A DNA stretch of 64,000 bases from Apostichopus japonicus (taxonomy: Eukaryota; Echinodermata; Holothuroidea; Aspidochirotida; Stichopodidae). Made by a program: the position numbers and the translations under genes. Positions 1-34,639 of the stretch are shown in pieces; position 1 is the first letter of the stretch; every line of letters begins with the position of its first letter. The DNA lies in contig NC_092576.1 in NCBI RefSeq assembly GCF_037975245.1, forward strand, positions 10,435,501-10,499,500, written 5' to 3'. The notes below the pieces were generated by a model. The model ran no database searches and had not been told where the DNA came from. It saw nothing but the letters and a program-made list of their open reading frames with translations.

Positions 1-2243
1 AAGACTCCACGGGGTGGTTTGTTTGTGAAAAGGAATCTACTTGGTATCAGATTGGGTATTCTAATGACATATTGGCCGATGCTACCGATACTATTGGAAA
101 TATATCGAGATCCATTGCTTCATACATACACAGAGAATTCGGTACCGGATACTTAGCCAAAAAAGGGAATCGACCTTGCAATGATCATGGATGCTGGAAA
201 CGGGATACTGCAACAAACATCCCCATACCAAGTTTAACCTTGAAAGATAATGAGCGTGAAGAATGTTTCAATACGTATTTTACCTCCGACAGCAAACCAA
301 TATTATCTCTCGGTGCACCAGAATGGCTGCTAAATATTACGTTCAGTAATATCTACACAGACACCAACCCAGAGATTTGGAAAAACGTATTCGTCCTCCA
401 GAATATTTACAACGCATATGAAAAGGCATTTTACTTCATCGTTATGCTTGAGAACATGAAGATGTACCTTGCAAAAATAAAAGAGGAGGTGCAAATTGGG
501 ACTACGCAACGATTAAATGGTCATTTCTCTTGGGCATATTTCATGGAAGAGGGCTTTCAGTTATTACAAACGTCTTACGACGAGTTTCCTGGTAATGATA
601 TTGAGAACATAGCCGTACATGTCATACAGAGTTTGTTGAATATTACAAGTGATGATCGGACAGCTTTTCCTAACGTGTTGAGTATAATCGAGTGGCAGAT
701 GAATGACCTCAACATCCAGGTTTCGGAGGAAGTGGAACTTGCAAGCATCTTTGGAGGTACTGGTCAAACCGCCATGGAATCATTTGTCCCTCTGTTTAGT
801 GTAATCGGAACGCTAAGGGAACAAGTAAATGAGTACGAATGGCTAATATTTGAGGATGCATATGATGTATCAACTGTCAAAAATTCTGACTCAGCAGGAC
901 AAAGCATTTGCTTGGAAATCCAGAGAAAAGAATTCAACCAATTACTTATCAATATAGAAGATGTATTAGAAACTTTCGAAGTCAACCTACTTGAGGCTTC
1001 CAATGCCATATATGATGCTATATCTAGTCAGATACGCGAGATATGGAGACAGAGACACTTTGCTGATTCATGTTCTGACAACGAATGCTTACCCCTGGAT
1101 ACCTGGTTCGTTACACCTTTCAACCCACCTGTACCGCTTAAAGAGCAATCATGTTCCTATCCGTGGTTTGCGGGCACGAAAGGAGAACCGGTCGTAAACG
1201 AGTATGTAGGGGAGAAGACCACCGAGTACATCTCGTCTCTGTTATTGGATCTTGACACTGAACATATCTTAAACTCCGAACTGCCAGCACACGAAAGTGA
1301 AACCAAAATCTTAAAAGCAGTTTCTTTTGAAAGGATGTTCGTACAACTCGGGCAGTATGTCATCTGGTATAGAATCGTTGAAGCTCAACTTACCCCATTT
1401 AGCAACGTGGTAGCCTATCAAAGCCTCCCGAGAAACAACGGGCAGCTTGAAGCGACCATATCTTACTTCAAAAGAATGTATAAAATTGTCAGTTATCAAG
1501 GTTTGGTGTATTTGGAACAATCAAACGTCGGACAAATCGTCAGCCCAGATGATTTTTTGTTCCAAGTGGGTGTTCGGTTGTTCGAAGATGTATTTATGGG
1601 CACCGACACCGTATTTCGGCAAGTTGATGGTCTTGGTGAACAACTGCCAGACAAGTATACATTTAAGATTGACGATTTTCAAATAGAAAGCGACGAAGTA
1701 AATGACGAGACCGTGCTGTCTCATGTGGGACAATTGTTGCAGAATGTGACGACTGCTATAAATAGTCACTTGCTTTCATCAAGGATTTCGTTCAGAAGGA
1801 ATCAAGTTTACAATACAAATAACAGAGATAGCAGTACAGGAATGAACGAACTTGAAGTTTGTCATTCAAACGCGACGTCTTTAGGCGAGGCAATTCTTAC
1901 CCTATATGAAAATCTTGATAACTCTATAAACGAGTTAAGCAATTCCTTGAAAGTTTTATACCACGAAATGTTTCGGTTCTTGCCAGAAGGTGATGTAACT
2001 TCCGATTACCCTGTAGACGGTACGGATAATCTTTTCATTGTAACTTCTGAATACCCAGTAGACGGTATGGATAATCTTTTCATTGTAACTTCTAAATACC
2101 CAGTAGACGGTGCGGATAATCTTTTTACTGTAACTTCTGAATACCCAGTAGACGGTACGGATAATCATTTCATTGTGTATTATATAAACGTAAAGCTAAG
2201 AGTAGGCTTTCTTTCATTTTTTTCTTCTTCTTTTCTTTTTTAA
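1..2243 (+). CDS. Partial large exon of an unrecognised protein, open to the left edge
   Basis: The frame is open from base 3 and continues past the window edge, so the true start lies upstream; no in-frame ATG near its left end is needed. About 640 residues up to 1989 look like real protein, with mixed composition, several Cys, several N-x-S/T sites and no membrane segment. I do not recognise the family. The last part (1995-2174) is a 45-bp in-frame tandem repeat, and the final residues come from a poly-T tract, which looks like read-through into intron. A plausible donor is AAG|GTGATG at 1989/1990 in phase 1. It could be spliced to the candidate exon at 3436 and then to gene A exon 1, since all three junctions are phase 1. 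It may instead be a separate gene ending at the stop at 2241-2243. Confidence 0.55.
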   Translation, partial: DSTGWFVCEKESTWYQIGYSNDILADATDTIGNISRSIASYIHREFGTGYLAKKGNRPCNDHGCWKRDTATNIPIPSLTLKDNEREECFNTYFTSDSKPILSLGAPEWLLNITFSNIYTDTNPEIWKNVFVLQNIYNAYEKAFYFIVMLENMKMYLAKIKEEVQIGTTQRLNGHFSWAYFMEEGFQLLQTSYDEFPGNDIENIAVHVIQSLLNITSDDRTAFPNVLSIIEWQMNDLNIQVSEEVELASIFGGTGQTAMESFVPLFSVIGTLREQVNEYEWLIFEDAYDVSTVKNSDSAGQSICLEIQRKEFNQLLINIEDVLETFEVNLLEASNAIYDAISSQIREIWRQRHFADSCSDNECLPLDTWFVTPFNPPVPLKEQSCSYPWFAGTKGEPVVNEYVGEKTTEYISSLLLDLDTEHILNSELPAHESETKILKAVSFERMFVQLGQYVIWYRIVEAQLTPFSNVVAYQSLPRNNGQLEATISYFKRMYKIVSYQGLVYLEQSNVGQIVSPDDFLFQVGVRLFEDVFMGTDTVFRQVDGLGEQLPDKYTFKIDDFQIESDEVNDETVLSHVGQLLQNVTTAINSHLLSSRISFRRNQVYNTNNRDSSTGMNELEVCHSNATSLGEAILTLYENLDNSINELSNSLKVLYHEMFRFLPEGDVTSDYPVDGTDNLFIVTSEYPVDGMDNLFIVTSKYPVDGADNLFTVTSEYPVDGTDNHFIVYYINVKLRVGFLSFFSSSFLF
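1995..2174 (+). repeat. 45-bp tandem repeat, four in-frame copies
   Basis: Four copies start at 1995, 2040, 2085 and 2130 with an exact 45-bp period. Each encodes a 15-residue unit built around YPVDGTDNLF. Each copy starts with GTAACT, which resembles a splice donor, so the array may lie just inside an intron or give alternative donors. Confidence 0.85.
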
Positions 2244-3435
2244 TGTATTAATTATTAAAAAAAAAGACAATCTCCTATGTTGTTTATCCCAATCTATTGT
2301 GGTCAAAATGTAAATTTGACACCCGACAAGGTGGAAACATATACAAAGGTCAACCGCTGGTCATATTCAGTTTCCCAAATGAAACGAAACATAAATTGTA
2401 TTCTTTTGATCGACATATTCTTATTTTATATTTTAACTGGGCCGGCATTATCTTACTCTTTATTTTCTCCTGTATTTTCTTGCACAGGTGGTAAATTTAT
2501 ATCAAAAAGTAAATACAACAAATCGTTATGGGGCCGTTCTTGTATATGGCATTTATTACCATAAAACTTAACTTTGAGCGATCAAGCCATGTACATACAT
2601 CAATATCGATCATGTATCTGCAAACAACGTATTAATATCTATCGAGAATATTTAGTTGGCGTGATATAATATGTTTCTTTACTATTGTTTCCTTACAATT
2701 GTTTAACAAATAAATACAGATTCCTTTTGTTTTTTGGTCCAATAAGTTATTGAACAGAAAGTAAAGAGGCGGAAAAGTCTCGTGAACTCTGACTGTATGG
2801 TATTCTTAATCGCTACCTTCTGTCACTACGCTATTGTGTTACAAAATTGTTCCTGAAAGAAATAGGAAACACACGTTCATCTGCTTTTTCTATTACTCGT
2901 AACTTTAACAATAACTTTTAGATTTAGAGAACTGAATCTTATTTCGTAAGCTTGACAGAGGGTAGAAACAGAAAGTAAGGTAAAATAATAATTAGGATAT
3001 GTATAATCTGTATTAAATGCTTATGTTAAAGTCAACTTATTACCTTGGTAACCTCACTTTGGGTACCCGATAAAGAACTGAATAAAAAATTAAAAAAAAC
3101 TATGATGATTTCAATAATGCGAACGAGAAACATAACCCATAAATGAGACTAGCAACATTCTCTAGGCGTGGGTTGGATAGGGGGTTCTATTTCAAATGTT
3201 CTTGTTATGTAAATTTTAACTACCTCTAACTTTTGTGATATTCTCCTTTTTTTGGGGGTGGGGGGGGGTAGGGGTTACTTAGCCTTACTTAAAAGCTTCG
3301 AATATATAGCGCAGATGAAAACGAACTGCGGTTATATAAAAAAACATTCCCTATTTATCTTTTAGCAGGGTAACATGTATTATTTATTCTTGATGATATT
3401 TTAAATCATTCGAACAATCTTTACTTTCATTACAG
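2244..3435. other. Non-coding stretch, no gene seen
   Basis: AT-rich sequence with a short G-run near 3255-3270. Short open frames at 2277-2564 have no protein-like composition. An AG at 2487-2488 has no matching downstream donor. Confidence 0.6.
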
Positions 3436-3471
3436 ATGAAACCCGATCCGAGTCAATGGTTGAGGAGACGG
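3436..3471 (+). CDS. Candidate 36-bp exon, phase 1 to phase 1
   Basis: A pyrimidine-rich stretch ending TTACAG precedes 36 bases followed by G|GTAAGT, a strong donor. It would add twelve codons without a stop (DETRSESMVEET before the split Gly). Its symmetrical phase would let it join the large exon at 1-1989 to gene A exon 1. Nothing but splice signals supports it. Confidence 0.3.
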
Positions 3472-4443
3472 GTAAGTCGAATATCTTTCTTCAATTTCTT
3501 AAAGTTTAATAATTCTCTGTCTTTTCAAAGATGACTCAAACTCTAGGCAACTGTTGTATAGACCATTAACATCCATTGCCAGCGGACTAAGGTATAGTCT
3601 CCCGCAGCACGTGTATGGACATTTTTCTTTATTTTTCCAAAAAAAAAAACCCGAACATGATATTTCAGAAGATATTGCTGTTATTATACTAGAGTTTTAC
3701 AACATTTACAAGACTATATATTGTTCTCTATTAACATCATATGCGTATGTATATTTGAGTTATTACTTATTAACTTAAAAAATAATAGTTACTGAGTGTG
3801 AATTCGACGCCATCGTTGAATCATACTTGAAAGAGCGTTCCAGACATTCCTCATATAACCCCCCCCCCCAAAAAAAAAAAAAAAAAAAAATGAGAATTCG
3901 TATAGTCTTTTCCTTGTATTTAGTTTTGTTGGTCACTTTAAAATGAATCACCGTATTTAATTTACCGCAAGGATAGACTTTTTTCTTTTACGTTTTTTTT
4001 CAATTTATTTATTTGTAAAATTCAATAGAAGTGAAATCCATCATGATTACTCTTAAGCATAAGTAAGACTCTTAATTAATATATAAAGCATTTGATATGA
4101 CTTTTACTTTTAATTTGTAGAAAACCTTTGTCGGTTACCAAAATGAGTTTGTTTAATTCTATAGCCATTGCAAAACTAATCATAGGGACTTGCATATTGC
4201 CTTAATATATTGAAATGTATGCTGCAATTAAAACATTTGGCATTGCAAATAAAAGCTGAACAGAATGCACTGCTTGCAATCATATATAATAACATACAGA
4301 AAGGAAGATATATTTGTTCAACACCAAGACAAGAGCACTGAATTGACGATTTCCATTCTTTTAATTCTTTTAAGACGTTGCTATTAATATCGGTTGCCAT
4401 GGTTTTCCAACAATGAAATGATATTCCTTTTGACAAACAAGAA

Positions 4444-4474
<31 letters not shown>

Positions 4475-4680
4475 ATAAAGCTATTTTCACTCACGATGTA
4501 TTTAATATCAGTAGACAATAGCAGTAGCCAAGTCATATATGTGTAACTCGTTCACCTGAGGGTAAAAGTCAGCCAGTCATATTATTACACATACACTGAA
4601 AAGTGATCCTCTCGTTTTTCCCATAATGCATACGGTTGCCAAGATTTGCTATTGTAACGCCAAAAGCTGGCGATGGATTC
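3472..4680. other. Non-coding AT-rich stretch
   Basis: Contains a C-run then A-run near 3862-3890 and a short (TA)n at about 4445-4473. The small frame at 4176-4490 (-) is partly a translation of the TA tract. No gene seen. Confidence 0.6.
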
Positions 4681-4899
4681 AATCAGGATAGACCACGGGC
4701 AGGGGGATCAACTAAGAAGTAGTATGGCTCGGTGCAGATACAACAAAAGCGAGATATAGGCAAACAGAGAATTCAGCGTTTTCTTTTGTATAATTTCTCA
4801 ATTTTCCGGTAGAGATTAGAACCAATCCAAGGTACATCTCAATTAGTATCAACCCAAACTATATAAACATGTACAGTCCCTGATGTAAACATGATAATA

Positions 4900-5870
4900 A
4901 ATGATAACGCAGGGTTTTGGGTTATCAAGGTTCCCGAACGGTCAATACATATGAGGTCTACAGCAAAACACCATATCCGTCACTTGGTCCTCCGTATTTA
5001 CAGTGTTTGCGTTGTCGCTTAAGACTTCCCTTCGAAAATCCAATAGAAAAACTGTATGTGCCAACGATGAACCAAAGGCCGTCCGGTTCCCGTATACACA
5101 GTGTGTGCCAAAGCTAAACAATTAAGACACGAACTTACTAATAGTTATAGTTCAGACCGCCGTTCCCTGCCAAGATTGCTGTCGCCAGACCTCCAAAATC
5201 CACTCTCCGTTTAATCTTCTCCATCTCTCCTTTCCCTTGGTTACTCGCTGCTACTCTTCTCTCTCGGTCTTCTCTGCGTCTACTCTCTTACGGAGCGCTT
5301 CGGTTTCTTTTATACGACGGGGTCCCCGGATCGTTCCCGTCACGTGGCAATATTCTCACGACAGACTCCTGAGAAGACCCGGCAGAACCAGCAAGGTTTT
5401 AAAACCCTAACGATGGTTGTTAGCCTGTATCGGCTATTACCTTTTATATCGGGGCCCGCACGCTCTGCACCTACTTTACAAGCCTTTGAACAAACCGCTG
5501 TCGTCTAATGTAACGTTCGATGAAAGCGGACCGACCAGATAGTTGGTGAGAAACGCCGGCAGAACCAGCAATATTTACAAATCCTGACAACGGTTGTTAG
5601 CCTGTGTCGGCTTAATCTTCTCATCTCGGGTCCCGCGCGAGCCACGAACTGCTTCCCAAGCCTTTGAACCAGCCGTCTCCGCATACCGCAACGATCGATG
5701 AGAGCGGACTAAGTCGCTGGTTCCCACCATCGAGATATATAAAGCGAGAAAACTCAGTAGAATCTAACTTTCCTTAGACAAACCCCGCTGAAAGTTCTAT
5801 GGCAAAATCGAAGGCGCTACAAATTAAGTCTTCTAAATATTAAAAAAAAAAAAAAAAACTATGCCTGCAT
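4900..5870 (+). mobile_element. LTR-like or promoter-like repeated block
   Basis: A block clearly richer in GC than its flanks. It contains two diverged direct repeats of about 175-180 bp (5365-5546 and 5547-5722), both with GGCAGAACCAGCAA, GGTTGTTAGCCTGT and AAGCCTTTGAAC. A TATA-box-like TATATAAAG follows at 5736-5744, and an A-run at 5841-5858. This would fit a solo LTR or the promoter of a retroelement. No gag, pol or primer site was found and the ends are uncertain. Confidence 0.3.
5736..5744 (+). promoter_or_regulatory. TATA-box-like motif
   Basis: TATATAAAG directly after the second 175-bp repeat. No transcript is visible downstream, so it may be a dead LTR promoter. Confidence 0.25.
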
Positions 5871-6600
5871 TACACTATCATCCTTCACTTAAATAAGTCA
5901 AAACTACGGTATGACTAGTAAAACTAAATTACTTCTTTTACTCAAGAAAACCATTAACGTTCCTTGATTAATATGACGTACTGTATACGGTCACATTAGA
6001 AAACTTACGAATAGATACAATACCAAGCTTTACAATCCAAGCTACAAATCCAAGTTTTTATAGATTGATGATATTAATTTGGTGGATTCAATGTTAATAA
6101 CATTTCATGATTTGTTTTGAGTTTGTTGCTAATTGCCAGCATATTAAGATCTTAGTGAACAAATTAATCAGTTTAAAGAAAAATGCTATTATATTTTGTG
6201 AAAGATACAATGCTTAGACGACACCTAAACGCTTCCATAAATACACGCCCAGTGAATGGAGCTAACCTAAATCACATTGTGCCATTTTTTGTTGTGGTGG
6301 GGGGGGGGGGGAGAGATGAGGCTACACTAGGCCATTTATCTCTTGGTTGATTCACTTATGTTGGCAATTTTTGTCTCATTTTCCAGTCTGAAAGTTTAAA
6401 GCTCAAGCCAGGGAAAATAACGTTCGTTCTAAGAATTGTGAAATAATAAAACAATAAAACTTCCATTACCGATATTTTACATAGAAATGGATTATAAGTT
6501 TCATTTTACTACGGAGGTTTGTGTTAACTTCTCTTGTTGAGTCTATTTTTTTCCTTTCCTTAGTTCGCAGAGAGTAAAGAAAACATTTGTTATGTATAAC
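5871..6600. other. Non-coding stretch
   Basis: AT-rich, with a G-run at 6300-6311. No gene or repeat structure seen. Confidence 0.55.
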
Positions 6601-6604
6601 GAAA

Positions 6605-7694
6605 AAATATCATGTTAAAATATTAATTGACAAGTTTGTGTTTTGAACTACTTCTTAGTATATCAGCAGTCTCTTTTAGGTATTCGGTTACACCTTTTTT
6701 GTTCTTTTTGTAAAGTTAAGCAAAAATAATTTATTCTTCGTCTGTTTGATAACAGTGCTTCCATTAACAATGAATACTGTCGAGATGGCAGAACTTAAAT
6801 AGGCTATGGTTACTCTCGCCACGTCTTTTTTGAGGTTTCTTATATTTTCTTTCTTAATTTCTTCCGCTTACATTACATCCTCTTCCATGTTAGCTCTTCA
6901 TAACTTCAAATCATTGTAGAACATAGTCTTTGAAAAACCTGATTCGATGCTATACGTAGTTCACAATAAGTAAATATGATAATAAAATATTAATATGATA
7001 GGTTTGTATTTTGAACTACTTCTTAGTATATCAGCAGTCTCTTTTAGGTATCCCGTTAAACATTTTTTTCTCTTTGTAAAGTTAAGCAAAGTAATTGATT
7101 CTTTGTCTGTTTGATAACAGCGCTTCCATTAACAATGAATACTGCCCAGATGACAGCACATAAATAGACTATGGTTACTCTCGCCACGTATTTTAAGATT
7201 TCTTATATTTTCTTTTCAATTTCTTCCGCTTACATTACATCCTCTTCTATATTGTCTCTTCATAACTTCAAATCATTGTAGAACATAGTCTTTGAAAAAC
7301 CTGATTCGATGCTATACGTAGTTCACAATAAGTAAATATGATAATAAAATATTAATATGATAGGTTTGTATTTTGAACTACTTCTTAGTATATCAGCAGT
7401 CTCTTTTAGGTATCCCGTTAAACATTTTTTTCTCTTTGTAAAGTTAAGCAAAGTAATTGATTCTTTGTCTGTTTGATAACAGCGCTTCCATTAACAATGA
7501 ATACTGCCCAGATGACAGCACATTATTAGGCTATGGTTACTCTCGCCACGTATTTTAAGGTTTCTTATATTTTCTTTCTTAATTTCTTTCGCTTACATTA
7601 CATCCTCTTCTATATTGTCTCTTCATAACTTCAAATCATTGTAGAACATAGTCTTTGAAAAACCTGATACGATGCTAAACGTAGTTCACAATAA
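6605..7694. repeat. Three tandem copies of a ~362-368 bp unit
   Basis: The landmark TTGAACTACTTCTTAGTATA begins at 6643, 7011 and 7373, giving periods of 368 and 362. Copies 2 and 3 are nearly identical; copy 1 is more diverged and differs by small indels. Each unit contains ATTAACAATGAATACTG and ends near GATGCTA.ACGTAGTTCAC. No coding potential seen. Confidence 0.85.
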
Positions 7695-9600
7695 ATGATT
7701 CAGATATGAAATTGGTTAAACTTTTTAATATAAATTAGTAAACAACCCTCATCAAATATAAGTTTCACAATGACCATCTCTAAATGACAATGCAAATCAT
7801 TTATTGTACTCAAATATACAAGAATCATACATCTATCACATACTCTGCTCTATCTTCTATACTGACAATATAACAACATATTTTCCGTCCAAATGGTCAA
7901 GTTATGTTTAGGCTATATATTTCGTTTTCTATTGTTTTGTCGTCTTTCTTGTCACCACTAAGTTGAACTCCGATGGGTAGGGAACTCCCTGTGCCGGAAC
8001 CAACCGAAGGGACGGAGTAGGTACGAGGAGGGTGCGTGTGGTGGGGGTAGGGTGGTAATAAAGACAAAACTTAAAAATGGACAGCACACATCGAAAGTGT
8101 AATGTTAATCAGCATAAATGGTCCTATCGGCCTATAAACTATACATTGATACATGTAACACAAAGCAGCGCTAGGTTCGGGCACCATTCATGACTGTAGC
8201 AGCCCAACTATCGCGCAGCGCATGGGTTGGCACTGCACAGGAGTTTAATAATCCAGACTGGAGGTATCGTACTATCCGGAGGTCTCGGACAGTGCAGGGT
8301 CGGGCAGGACCGGTGTCCGGCAACCTGCAGATATCGGGGAGCGCAGTGCGGTAGAGCGCTATGAAATTACAGACAGCTGTTTAATCTACCTTTTTTTAAT
8401 CTATCGGGCTCTAAGAATAGCTCATGTCTCCGCGGAGCTCAGCGGGCGTTTAAATAAAACATGTGAGGGGGAAATCGTACAGCGGGTGAAATCCGTAGAT
8501 TTTCGCTGCATTTTCAATCTGTGAACATTTGTACATTGAAATAATAATACATTAAAACACTTCTGTATCGTGGCTTTTTAATCCTCCGAAACAAATTTGA
8601 ATAGTCATTAATGAATTGCTAACAATTAAAGTTGAAAGGTTTTTCGTCCTAGCTTGCTATAATAATATTAGGTTGAATTGGATGGCCAGACAAGCGATGA
8701 AAGCTCTATTCCAAGAACCATGTATTCATTGACACGCAATGGTTTGCTTTCTATTTTGAAAAAAAAACCAAAAAAAACCCCCAATAATCCCTGTCTTACA
8801 TATGACTTTCTCTGAAACATATTGAACTGATTATGCACTTTTGGAGATTCTGTTTCTATATAGCTATTATGTTATCATGTCACTATTGGTTGAGCATATA
8901 TCTCTATTGATATATCTGTCCGTCTTTTTGTCTGTCTGGTTGCCTTCATATCTGACTATGCAGAGTCTCTAAAGCATATTATTTTGCTATTGCATTTGAA
9001 TCAATATATTATAATAAAAATTTGTCCTATGATATTACTTGCTTGTATTGAAATACGGAGATAATGTGAAACAATATTAATATTTGAGTTGATCAACTGA
9101 TCCAACTGTGTTTTCTGTAAACAATGATACAATGATACCGTTGCTAGGGAGCAAGATCCAAATTCAAACAAAAGCTTCTCTGGCTTTATAATAATATCAC
9201 TTCCAACCAGATTCCTACAAAATGAGATCGTAGAAGACAAAAAGAAAAGCTCAAAAGAAGCCATTGTTTGAGAGAAAGAAAAGATACAAATGAATATACA
9301 TCTTCGGCATACGTGGGACTGCAGTGTAATGTATTATCTTTCTTTTCCTCATTTTCCTGTCTCTACGACGACCTAACGAAGAACTAAAAAAGGAAACGCT
9401 CCAATAGCCTCTCAAAGAAAGAATTATATATTAGAACTGATGTCAATCCTTTATTATGTCTCTAGATACCGTAAACAAGAGAGGACAATAGTAAAAAATG
9501 AGGGGCAATAGTTAAAAGAGGGGTATATGTGGTCTTGTTTAACTCACGGCAGGTAGAGTAAAATGAGTTAAATTGATTTGCAAGAGCGTTATCAAAACAA
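7695..9600. other. Non-coding stretch with a GC-richer patch
   Basis: Mostly AT-rich. About 7970-8480 is GC-richer and looks like an old repeat, but I cannot assign it. The frame at 9001-9264 (-) has no recognisable features. Confidence 0.5.
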
Positions 9601-9621
9601 GTAAGGTGTGTATTATACAAA

Positions 9622-32307
<22,686 letters not shown>

Positions 32308-32457
32308 TTGGCACACGATCCCGTTCATTGACACACGATCTCGGTAATTGGTACACGATCCTGCTACAATAGCGATGATAATAGCAATCTTGTGTATATT
32401 TAATCCCGTTCGGTAATTTGTAGATGTAAATTCTATGTTATTTGTTAATTGTCAAAT

Positions 32458-32463
32458 AATAAA
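32458..32463 (+). terminator. Polyadenylation signal of gene A
   Basis: AATAAA about 150 bases after the gene A stop codon, at a distance normal for a 3' UTR. Confidence 0.65.
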
Positions 32464-33425
32464 GATCGTTTCATGGTGTATAAAATAGTCTTAACCTGAT
32501 GAATTGTAGACAACTATAGTATCTGACGTCATAAAAGTGTATGTACATATAGATAAGAAAATAAATGGAGTATATACTAAAAGATATTATATATGGAGTA
32601 TTATAAGAACAAAGAAAAGTACACGGAACATTATGATGTATATATTTTTCCATTACTTAAACATAAATATAGATTTACGATAATTTTATTTGTTACACAT
32701 ATAATATATATTATATATATATATACATATATAAATTATTTTAACCCAATTTTATCGAGAACATTTTATCTCTACACCCAGGTCATACCAATATAAAATT
32801 ACAACAAACTTTACCCATTACCGGTAAGGAAATCACTGGATTATACATAATTGGTTAAACGGCTGCGGAAATTAAGCAATTAATTATACGAAAATTAAAA
32901 AGAGAAATTAGCAGTATAATTATTCCTTTTTATTTGAAATAAATAGATTGTGTATTTTAGCCATTAAGAAAAGACAAACAATATACAACCTTTCTTGCAG
33001 AGGTGTTGCCTATGTAAAGAATCATAACGATTGTACATAGAAGAAAATAATTATATTACTATGCTAATGTAGAAAAGTTGTTCAACGTTTCAATATTCGA
33101 TGTACAAGAAAACTGTTCATGTCAATGTGAGTTTAATTCTAAGCCTTAATTAACTAAAAGTACTAATAATAAACTTGTAATAATTAAATACAATGACGGC
33201 TTTGCCATAAGTGCCTTGAATAATTAAGTGTCCTTCTTAACGTGAGGTAGGTAGAATTAATACATGGTTTGCAATAACAATTAGTCTTTCATAATTAAAT
33301 CAATTTATTTAAAGGAACATTAATTAATTGAAATTACCAACCAGATATTAATTAATATTTCTGGCTTGGTTACATTATCATTTATGTTTTCTTGTTTAAT
33401 CTTCTATCCACTTACATTTTAATTA
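32464..33425. other. Non-coding stretch after gene A
   Basis: Strongly AT-rich with small TA runs near 32700-32730 and many TTAATTAA-type words. No gene seen. Confidence 0.55.
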
Positions 33426-33444
33426 TGTCTCTGCTGGCTTCGAT

Positions 33445-33570
33445 GCCACCCCTCCCCACCCCTCTCCCACCCCTCCCCCTCTCCCACCCCTCCCCCACCC
33501 CTCCCCCACCCACCCCTCCCCCACCCCTCCCCTCCCCCACCCCTCCCCCACCCCTCCCTCATCCCATTCC
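33445..33570. repeat. CACCCCTCCC simple repeat
   Basis: C-rich tandem repeat of 6-17 base units. Pro-rich frames here are translations of the repeat. Confidence 0.9.
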
Positions 33571-34311
33571 CTCTCATCCCACTTCCTTATGCTTATCCAG
33601 CCTTCTGCCACATTAATTCTTGCACTCAACGTCCTTAAGTATATACATCTAGTTATCTTGTCTTGTAAATGAAATCAACATTAAACTGAAATTAATAATG
33701 TGAAAGCAATGACGATATTTTCCAAACACCAAGATTCAAGGAAAACAAACTTCATCTACAGTTAAGTATTGTATTTGCTATGTTCTTATCATGTCATTAC
33801 CTCTTTTATGCAGAATTGCCGTGATGGAGGATATCAGGGATAATGTGATTGTTTTACTTTTGTAAGGTCACATAACGTTATGCCTCTTTTCTCTTCTTTT
33901 TTTGGAAGGTCTTTAAGAAACATTTTCTACCCCACCTATCAACCTCTTTCTGAAGACACCATTTCCAATCATAAATACAAAAGAAGTAAATGTCATCGAA
34001 CTGTACCAGATTTATGTTGTCATTAAATATGCGTGACGTGAAAATGTGATACTACTCTTATTATTCTTTATGGCTTCTTTCTTTTTATCTCTTGTTGTTC
34101 TGATTTATTAAACAGTCTGCCAAAGTATCTCTTATTCCAATACAGTGTTAACACTGCATAATATTATAATATTCATCACACAATTTGAACATATTTTTCT
34201 TCAACCCAAACATTAATCTAAGAAATGAAGTTGTCACTGTTCCCCTGACCAACACGGGAATAGTGCTAACTTTGTTAATTAAGGCGTGGATAACAGCTAG
34301 GTACTTGACTC

Positions 34312-34459
34312 CATAAAGAACTCGGACATGTGGGTGTATAGAACAGAAAAATATATTGATACAATTACCGACTGAAACACCCGTTCATAAAGAACTCGGA
34401 CATGTGGGTGTATAGAACAGAAAAATATAGTGATACAATTACCGACTGGAACACCCCTT
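34312..34459. repeat. 74-bp direct duplication
   Basis: CATAAAGAACTCGGACATG begins at 34312 and again at 34386; the two 74-bp copies differ at only a few positions. Confidence 0.88.
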
Positions 34460-34639
34460 CACGTAAATCACACCCTTCAAATAAATCACACCCTTCACAT
34501 AAATAACAAATTAGGGAATGATGGAATTATAACATAGGAAATCTAGAAATTAAGAAACTTGATCTCTTTTCACGTCTTCTGATACTTAAAGTTCAAATGA
34601 CAATTTCAATCCAAAAGTTCGGTGAGCCTTAGGTTGCTG

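Noticed and set aside
33392-33629. Pro-rich (+) and Gly/Glu-rich (-) proteins
   Set aside because: They come from the CACCCCTCCC simple repeat.
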